This document shows positions 5,919 through 10,405 of a stretch of DNA of 10,405 nucleotides, one piece after another. How positions within the stretch are numbered: position 1 is the stretch's first letter; each line of letters begins with the position of its first letter. A program made the position numbers and the translations under genes. The notes beneath the pieces were generated by a model. That model saw only the letters and a program-made list of their open reading frames with translations. It did not search any database and was not told the DNA's origin. The DNA is taken from NCBI GenBank assembly GCA_026710565.1, contig JAPOQV010000437.1, forward strand, positions 1-10,405. The letters run 5' to 3'. The DNA is from Spirochaetaceae bacterium (GTDB lineage: Bacteria > Spirochaetota > Spirochaetia > SZUA-6 > Bin103).

Positions 5919-7100
5919 TCAGACCCCCTCGGCCGCCAGCGCCGACGGCATCGGCCCTTCGTCGAGGTCCAGGGTCAGCATGCGGTCGCCCTTGCTGGCC
6001 CAGCTCCACGACAGGCCGGTGACGCCCGGGACCGCGCGCAGCAGCTCGTTGGTGTACTTCCGGCCGTACATCTTCGCCAGCCGCTCACGGATCATCAGGC
6101 TGGCCCAGAGCCCCACGCCATGCTTGGTGCAGAGCGGCCCGTACTGCTCGCCCAGCATCTCCGGCAGCGGCTGCAGGCCGAATTCTCCGTCGAAGTAGCT
6201 CTGCACGTAGCCGTAGCCGGTCCGCAGGTGGCGGCCCACCACGTTGGCGTGGCCGACGTTGATGCCGTCGACGATCCTCTCCGTGATCCAGGTCCGCCAG
6301 TCCAGGTGGATGTTGCCGACCGGCCGGCCGAAGTGGTCGCCGGGCGGCACGCCGATGCCGAGCGTCAGGCCGCGCTCGTCGCAGAGCGCCCGCACGTCGC
6401 GCAGGTACTGGGTGATGGACTCGCCGCGCAGCCGCCGCCACGCCTCCAGGTCGAAGTTCTCGGTCAGGATGTCCACGCCGTAGCGGTCGCGGAACGCCTC
6501 GGCCACCGGCAGGTTGAAGCCGTACTGGTCGCCGTGATCGGCGTTCAGGCGGTGGCCGCGCGTCGAGACGTAGACGCCGTCCCAGCGGTAGTTGTCGACC
6601 AGCCACGCCAGCTCCTGCCGGCACTTGTAGTCGCGCACCTCCGGGTACCAGTACTCGGGGACGCCCCAGTGGCGCTTGTCCCAGGTGCGGTCGCACGCGT
6701 AGTACTCCGGATGGTTGGCGAAGAACTCCGACTCCCAGGAGAACGAGCCGTGGGTATACGCGTCGGAGTGCGGCGGCTGCCCCTCGTCGTACAGGTCGAC
6801 GTAGCAGTAGATCTTGACGCCGGCATCGCGGGCCGCCTCGGTCGCCGCCGCGGCGTCGTCCACCTCCTGCACCACATCGTAGACTTGGGGCTCCTCCCGG
6901 CGCGCGCGGTCGGTGACGCGGGCGAACCGGGCGAGCCAGCGCTCCTGGCGCCACAGCACCCCGGCGATGCCGTAGGATTCCTTCCAGCTCACCAGCGCGT
7001 CGCGAATGCGCTCCGGCGAGTCGAGTACGTGCTCCGGGCGCTCGGCGTTCAGCGTGTCGCCCCAACTGCAGATCATCAGGTCGCCGTTCAGGTCATGCAT
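5919..7100 (-). CDS. TIM-barrel glycoside-hydrolase-like protein (GHL/family 10-like)
   Basis: This 393-residue protein without signal peptide has alternating strand/helix units of a (beta/alpha)8 barrel. Strand-end motifs include GIAGVLWRQERW near the N-terminus, VKIYCYVDLYDEG, the RWDGVYVSTRGHRL motif, VDILTENFDLEAW, LTLGIGVPPGDHF and VDGINVGHANVVG. These resemble the uncharacterised 'hypothetical glycoside hydrolase' barrels in which the acid after a 'W-DG-V' strand and a later Glu act in catalysis. D in WDGVYV and E in LTENF are candidates only. The start at 7100 follows a strong AGGAGGAG with 5-base spacing. It lies 40 bases behind the stop of copy D on the same strand, so the two should form an operon, and a joint role in degrading one glycoside is likely. 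The true reaction is unknown; it may also be a non-catalytic or isomerase-like barrel. Confidence 0.8.
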   Translation of the reverse strand: MHDLNGDLMICSWGDTLNAERPEHVLDSPERIRDALVSWKESYGIAGVLWRQERWLARFARVTDRARREEPQVYDVVQEVDDAAAATEAARDAGVKIYCYVDLYDEGQPPHSDAYTHGSFSWESEFFANHPEYYACDRTWDKRHWGVPEYWYPEVRDYKCRQELAWLVDNYRWDGVYVSTRGHRLNADHGDQYGFNLPVAEAFRDRYGVDILTENFDLEAWRRLRGESITQYLRDVRALCDERGLTLGIGVPPGDHFGRPVGNIHLDWRTWITERIVDGINVGHANVVGRHLRTGYGYVQSYFDGEFGLQPLPEMLGEQYGPLCTKHGVGLWASLMIRERLAKMYGRKYTNELLRAVPGVTGLSWSWASKGDRMLTLDLDEGPMPSALAAEGV

Positions 7101-7105
7101 CTCGA

Positions 7106-7113
7106 CTCCTCCT
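7106..7113 (-). promoter_or_regulatory. Strong ribosome binding site of the TIM-barrel gene
   Basis: AGGAGGAG on the minus strand, five bases before the ATG at 7100. It decides the start over the in-frame ATG nine codons in. It lies within the 40-base gap after copy D, which supports independent reinitiation in one operon. Confidence 0.8.
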
Positions 7114-7140
7114 ACAGAGTTCGCGGTGGTCCGTGGCCGC

Positions 7141-8571
7141 CTACCGGAAGCGCAGCGCGAACAGGTCGGCGTCCTGCATGAGCAGGCGCAACCGCACCGT
7201 CCGTCCGGCCAGGGCGGACACGTCGGCTCCGGCAGCCCAGCTTACCTCGCGATCGATGTGATTGCCGATCAGCTCGCGCGACTCGCCCAGAGTGTAGCCC
7301 GGAACTGGCCGCCCCCCGGCGTCCTGCAGCTCGACGCGAATGCTGCCGGCGGACGAGGTGGAGAAATTGAGCAGCAACCGCGTCCCCGCGAAGGTCAGAG
7401 GCTTGGTGACCATCTCCCCGCCCGCGTAGGGGGCGTGCACACTGGCGAAGCCGTCCAGGCGCAACGAATAGCGGCGCAGGTGCGCGGTCGCCTGGGCGTT
7501 GTCCTGCAGCAGGTACAGCGACATCTCGTACGGGCCGGTCGGCACCAGCCCGGTCGCCGGATAGTTGGTACGGGTGATCCAGTTGTTGGGACCGATGCCG
7601 GGGCGGATGAAGCTCTCCGGAAAGGTGCGGTCGAAATCCAGGCCGCCGCGCGAGGTCATGAACACCGCGTCCGAGCAATCCTCGACGTAGTCCGGGGTCA
7701 GGCCGAGCCTCCGGCACTCCTCGGCCGTCACCACCTGCCGCCCAAACTGGAAGCGCGCCGGGAAGGCGACCGACAGGTGCGGCGCCCGGAAGTACGGCTG
7801 CACGTTGCTGGTGTAGAGGTGCTCCACCGGTGCCGCGCGCACCTTCTCCAGCGGCGTCCAGGCGAGGAGGTCAGGCGAGGTGGATCGGGCGATCCACCGG
7901 ATGGAGCCGGCGTGGCCGGGCCGCTTGGGCGGGCCGACCCAGTCGCGCAGGTAGGCGACGTAGCATCCTTCGACCTGCGACCAGAACGTCGGCACGGAGG
8001 TGGTATCGCTGAGCGTCGGGCCGCGGTGCGACTGATCGATCACCGGCGCGTCGCCGAGCTGCTGCCAGCGAATGCCGTCCTCGGAGCCGAACAGCAGCAT
8101 GCCGCCGGTGGTGGCGTCGCGCTTGTCGTGATCGAACAGGCCTGCCAGCGCCTTGAGCCGGAAGCTCCCGGCCGCGGGGCCGGTATCGAGGAACGGGCCG
8201 AAGTTGTGGCGTACCGCGGGCGCTTCCGGACCCAGGATGACGTTGTTGGCGCGCGAGCCGTCGATCTCCACCAGACCGAGGTCGGGCTTGGTCCAGCGGC
8301 GGCCGTCAATCGACTCGGAGTAGCAGGTGCTCTCGTCGGATGCGCCGTCGGGGCCGTCGCCGCTCTTGCCGCGGTAGTAGGCGCGGTACGTGTCGCCGTC
8401 CTTGAGCACCGTGAAGTAGCCGATCAGGCCTTCCCACGGCCTGTCGCGCCGGAGGACCGGCCCCTCGTCACGCGGCTGCTGCAGCGCCAGGCACGTGCCG
8501 TCCAGTCGGTCGATCAGATAGCGGTCGACGATCGGTTCCAGGCGCGTGCCGATGTCGATGGTTTGGCTCAT
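7141..8571 (-). CDS. GH43/GH32-like propeller protein with C-terminal beta-sandwich (copy D)
   Basis: This 476-residue intact paralogue is clearly diverged from copies A-C. It shares the whole plan: RLEPIVDRYLIDRLDGT near the start, DRPWEGLIGYF, YRAYYRGKSG, CYSESIDGRRWTKPDLGLVE with GSRANNVILG, an FGSEDGIRW turn, VEGCYVAYLRDW, FMTSRGGLDF, then the LRLDGFASVHAPYAGGEM junction and a sandwich ending LLMQDADLFALRFR. No signal peptide or membrane segment is seen. The start at 8571 (MSQTIDIG) follows GGGAG with 6-base spacing; an upstream extension of 29 codons to 8658 lacks family similarity and runs through the promoter area. It is the first gene of a probable operon with the TIM-barrel protein. 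Copies C and D differ greatly between blades, so they probably act on different glycans. Confidence 0.87.
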   Translation of the reverse strand: MSQTIDIGTRLEPIVDRYLIDRLDGTCLALQQPRDEGPVLRRDRPWEGLIGYFTVLKDGDTYRAYYRGKSGDGPDGASDESTCYSESIDGRRWTKPDLGLVEIDGSRANNVILGPEAPAVRHNFGPFLDTGPAAGSFRLKALAGLFDHDKRDATTGGMLLFGSEDGIRWQQLGDAPVIDQSHRGPTLSDTTSVPTFWSQVEGCYVAYLRDWVGPPKRPGHAGSIRWIARSTSPDLLAWTPLEKVRAAPVEHLYTSNVQPYFRAPHLSVAFPARFQFGRQVVTAEECRRLGLTPDYVEDCSDAVFMTSRGGLDFDRTFPESFIRPGIGPNNWITRTNYPATGLVPTGPYEMSLYLLQDNAQATAHLRRYSLRLDGFASVHAPYAGGEMVTKPLTFAGTRLLLNFSTSSAGSIRVELQDAGGRPVPGYTLGESRELIGNHIDREVSWAAGADVSALAGRTVRLRLLMQDADLFALRFR

Positions 8572-8689
8572 GGTTCGCTCCCGCGGGCTCGCCCCGTCCA
8601 TCGCTCCATCGCCCCCCTCATGCACGGACACGCCGCGCGATCTTGCGAGCGGCACCAATTTATCTCATTCTCGACTCGTGAGACAGACG
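8572..8689. promoter_or_regulatory. Leader and possible promoter region of the copy D operon
   Basis: This is the longest gap in the window, about 118 bases between the start of copy D and the recognisable part of remnant E. On the minus strand an AT-rich island (GAGATAAATT, about 8661-8670) is unusual for this GC-rich DNA and could contain a -10 box; I see no convincing -35 box at the right spacing. The ribosome binding site GGGAG is at 8578-8582. A weak call based mainly on position. Confidence 0.3.
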
Positions 8690-8839
8690 GCCTCGGACGA
8701 GTTGCGCGGCACCAGGAGCGACATGCCGGTCACCTGGAACGGCAGCCGCGACCTGTCGGCGCTGCTCGGCAAGCCGGTCTACCTGCGCTTCGAGATCATC
8801 AACATGGGCCTCTTTGCGTTCAGGGTCACGCAGGAGTAG
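8690..8839 (+). pseudogene. C-terminal remnant of another propeller/beta-sandwich paralogue (copy E)
   Basis: The plus strand encodes about 49 residues, ending at TAG 8837-8839, that match the last two strands of the sandwich domain: SDELRGTRSDMPVTWNGSRD, then LSALLGKPVYLRFEIINMG and LFAFRVTQE. Compare copy D (EVSWAAGADVSALAGRTVRL, then DADLFALRF) and copy A (VTWDGAPSLGSHAGRPVRL, then AKLYAFQF). Nothing of the propeller lies upstream: the region before it is the leader of copy D, on the opposite strand. It is therefore a stub left by deletion or by insertion of the copy D operon. A 39-residue frame from ATG 8723 exists, but is not expected to be a functional gene. Confidence 0.7.
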
Positions 8840-8874
8840 GCCTTCCCCTTGCCTCGGCCCCGCGGACCCCGAGC

Positions 8875-9250
8875 TCAGGTCGCGGCCGTTCCGCCATCCA
8901 GGGTCCGCCGGGGATCGAGAACCAGATCGATGCCGTGCACGATATCGGCCACGAGATCCCTTCCCAGCCGCCCGATCCGGTCGGTCAGCTCACCCTTGTC
9001 GATCGTGAAGAGCTGCGTCACGTTGGCGACGCTGTCCTTGGGGAGGTTGCCCGCTCCCTTCGGCAACAGCACGTTGCCCGGCGCCTCGGCCCGGCGCAGG
9101 TTGGAGGTCAGGGCACACGACGACCGTCGACAGCCGGCTGCGGTTGAAGAGGTCGTTCTGGACCACGACGAACGGCCGGCGGAGGCCCGGCCGCGAGCCC
9201 GACGGCTCGCCAAGATCGACCCAGTATAGGTCGCCCTGACTGATTACCAC
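8875..9250 (-). pseudogene. mazF: MazF-type mRNA endoribonuclease toxin, frameshifted
   Basis: The first part, from GTG 9250, reads VVISQGDLYWVDLGEPSGS, then RPGLRRPFVVVQNDLFNRSR and STVVVC, the classic MazF/PemK start. MazF toxins are ribosome-independent RNases that cut mRNA at short motifs. At about 9114-9120 the frame breaks. The continuation CALTSNLRRAEAPGNVLLP, then AGNLPKDSVANVTQLFTIDKGEL and GRLGRDLVADIVHGIDLVL, is the proper second half of MazF but lies in another frame. Comparison with the usual VVVCALTSNL suggests loss of two bases in a short GT/TG run (GTCGTCGTGTGCC). Joined, the protein would be about 125 residues, slightly long owing to a C-terminal tail. The GTG start overlaps the antitoxin stop by 7 bases, the usual coupling. 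The break kills the toxin unless it is an assembly error or bypassed by ribosome slippage. Confidence 0.85.
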
Positions 9251-9495
9251 GAATCGAGCGTAAGCTCCTGCCGGGGGCCGATCCTCCGCAGGGTCGCCGC
9301 TTCTTCCTCGTCCGGAAAGTCGGCATACGCGTCGTTGATGCCCTGCAGGAGAGCCTGGTTCTCCCACCTGGTCAGGAACTCCTCCAGCGCCCGCGCGTAG
9401 ATGCGGCTGCGAGGTGTTCCCGACCGTCGCGCGACCTCGTCGGCGCGCTGCGCAAGCGAGTGCTCGACGGACACGGCTATCCTCACTTTCGCCAT
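9244..9495 (-). CDS. mazE: Ribbon-helix-helix antitoxin of the MazE type
   Basis: This 83-residue protein starts MAKVRIAVSVEHSLAQRADE. The N-terminal strand (KVRIAVSV) and the helices ADEVARRSGTPRSRIYARAL and EEFL form a ribbon-helix-helix DNA-binding domain that should repress the operon. The acidic C-terminal tail (NDAYADFPDEEEAATLRRIG) is the type that binds and blocks MazF. The ATG at 9495 is preceded by GAAGAGAAG (9503-9511), a purine-rich weak Shine-Dalgarno just past the stop of copy F, 16 bases away, so transcription from copy F may also drive this unit. The stop overlaps the toxin start. The antitoxin frame is intact while its toxin is broken, a common end state in which the antitoxin persists. 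Identification is by fold and gene order rather than close family match. Confidence 0.85.
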   Translation of the reverse strand: MAKVRIAVSVEHSLAQRADEVARRSGTPRSRIYARALEEFLTRWENQALLQGINDAYADFPDEEEAATLRRIGPRQELTLDSW

Positions 9496-9511
9496 GGTAA
9501 TACTTCTCTTC

Positions 9512-10405
9512 TTACGAATCGTATGAGAGTGTGTGTGCGCCGGTCAACCGGCCGGCATCGTCCACGATGGACAGCGAGTACAGATCGCCGTGCTCGACGT
9601 ACGCCTTCAGACGGATGACGCGCCCCCGCACGGAGTCCAGGTCCGATCCGGATGACCACGCCGCCCGCGCGCGCAGGTGGTCACCGGCGATCGGTTGCGC
9701 CTCATCACGCGCCAGACCCGGCACGGACCGGCCTTCCTCGTCGAGCAGCTCGACCCGCAGCGATCCGCCGACATCGGCGTTGACGGCGACCGCCGTCCCG
9801 TCGGCGGTGAACGGCTCGGTGACCAGGACTCCGGCTCCCTCGGCGGAAAGCGAGGCGAAGCCGTCCAGCCGCAGCGTCGCCAGGCCGGTTTCGATGTTCC
9901 ACGGCCGGATGCGCTCCGGCCTGGTCGCGCCCGGCGTCGGCGTGGCGCGGCCGTAGCCGGTGTAGTAGAGGTAGATCTTGTCGCCGTGCACCAGCGGGCG
10001 GGCGGCGAGCAGCAGAGTCTCGTCCCAGCTCCCCTCCGGCCCCAGCGGAATCAGCGGCTCGCGGTGGACGCGGTCCCAGCGCACGCCGTCCCGGCTGGCC
10101 ACCAGCTCGGTGTGCATCTCCCGGCAGCGGACGTTGTTCATCTCGATAGGCGGCCCGAAGAACCCCTGCCGCTTGTTGCGCTCGACGATCCCCCGCCACT
10201 CCTCCCGTCCGGGCTCGGGCAGGTTGCGCGCGACCCAGAGCATGCCGACGTGCGTCCCCTCGTAGTCGGTGGCCGCGAGGCCGGCCGCCTCGGTCCCCGG
10301 CGGATCGTCGTCGTCCGGCACGAACACCGGCGCGGGCGGCAGGTCCCAGCGCACGAAGTCGTCGCTCTCGCTGCGGGCCGTGACCCGCATGCCGTAGCCG
10401 TCGGC
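9512..10405 (-). CDS. GH43/GH32-like propeller protein, C-terminal part (copy F, 5' end beyond window)
   Basis: The frame is open through the right edge (ADGYGMRVTARSESDDF at the edge) and ends at TAA 9512-9514, giving 297 residues. Blade motifs are SDDFVRWDLPPAPVF, DYEGTHVGMLWVARNL, MHTELVASRDGVRWDRVHRE and DKIYLYYTGYGRA. The sandwich starts at LATLRLDGFASLSAEGAGVL and ends AYVEHGDLYSLSIVDDAGR. It is more distant from A-C than D is: the 'WVARNL...MHTELVASRDG..W' run and the missing aromatic-Phe ending set it apart, so it is a separate subfamily. The ATG at 10390 is internal, not the start. It is followed at 16 bases by mazE on the same strand. Substrate unknown. Confidence 0.8.
   Translation of the reverse strand, partial: ADGYGMRVTARSESDDFVRWDLPPAPVFVPDDDDPPGTEAAGLAATDYEGTHVGMLWVARNLPEPGREEWRGIVERNKRQGFFGPPIEMNNVRCREMHTELVASRDGVRWDRVHREPLIPLGPEGSWDETLLLAARPLVHGDKIYLYYTGYGRATPTPGATRPERIRPWNIETGLATLRLDGFASLSAEGAGVLVTEPFTADGTAVAVNADVGGSLRVELLDEEGRSVPGLARDEAQPIAGDHLRARAAWSSGSDLDSVRGRVIRLKAYVEHGDLYSLSIVDDAGRLTGAHTLSYDS

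Noticed and set aside
7006..9147. Plus-strand open frame of 713 codons across copy D, stub E and mazF
   Set aside because: It is antisense to several well-supported genes on the minus strand and has low-complexity Arg/Gly/Ala/Val content with no motifs, so it is a shadow frame.
1..10405. CRISPR array, tRNA, rRNA or transposase genes
   Set aside because: No short regularly spaced repeats, no tRNA-like cloverleaf that I could recognise, no rRNA stretches and no transposase motifs were seen on either strand.

Overview
The window is high-GC bacterial DNA. I infer an uncultured environmental lineage with many carbohydrate-active paralogues. Sponge-associated Spirochaetota, Poribacteria-like or Planctomycetota-like bacteria are possible, but nothing in the window (no rRNA or ribosomal protein gene) fixes the taxon. 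Many real genes end in TGA, so the standard code applies. Very long antisense open frames come from the GC-rich third codon positions and are not genes.

The theme is one protein family present six times in 10.4 kb: cytoplasmic, signal-less proteins with an N-terminal five-bladed beta-propeller that resembles the GH32/GH43/GH62 fold and a C-terminal beta-sandwich ending in a 'RSAKLYAFQF'-like strand. Left to right these are: copy A (2-442, 3' end only, +); copy B (about 1211-2180, decayed pseudogene, +); copy C (4428-5909, intact, +); copy D (7141-8571, intact, -); a C-terminal remnant E (about 8690-8839, +); and copy F (9512-10405, 5' end beyond the window, -). A and B are a recent tandem duplicate.

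Other cargo: an overlapping gene pair (small unknown protein plus nucleotidyltransferase-fold protein, 486-1149, -) lies between A and B, where the N-terminal part of B is missing. A zinc-type medium-chain dehydrogenase (2196-3161, -) and an AAA+ ATPase (3215-4369, -) follow, each preceded by a copy of the same 29-bp promoter-like element placed 9 bp from the start codon. Copy D and a TIM-barrel glycoside-hydrolase-like protein (5919-7100) form a probable two-gene operon. A MazE/RHH-MazF toxin-antitoxin locus (8875-9495, -), with a frameshifted toxin, separates remnant E from copy F.

The propeller proteins, TIM-barrel protein and dehydrogenase look like a sugar or glycoside uptake-and-degradation island. 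The toxin-antitoxin-like pairs and broken paralogues show that it is actively rearranging. There is no gene-free stretch longer than 300 bases; the largest non-coding gap is about 120 bp at 8572-8690.
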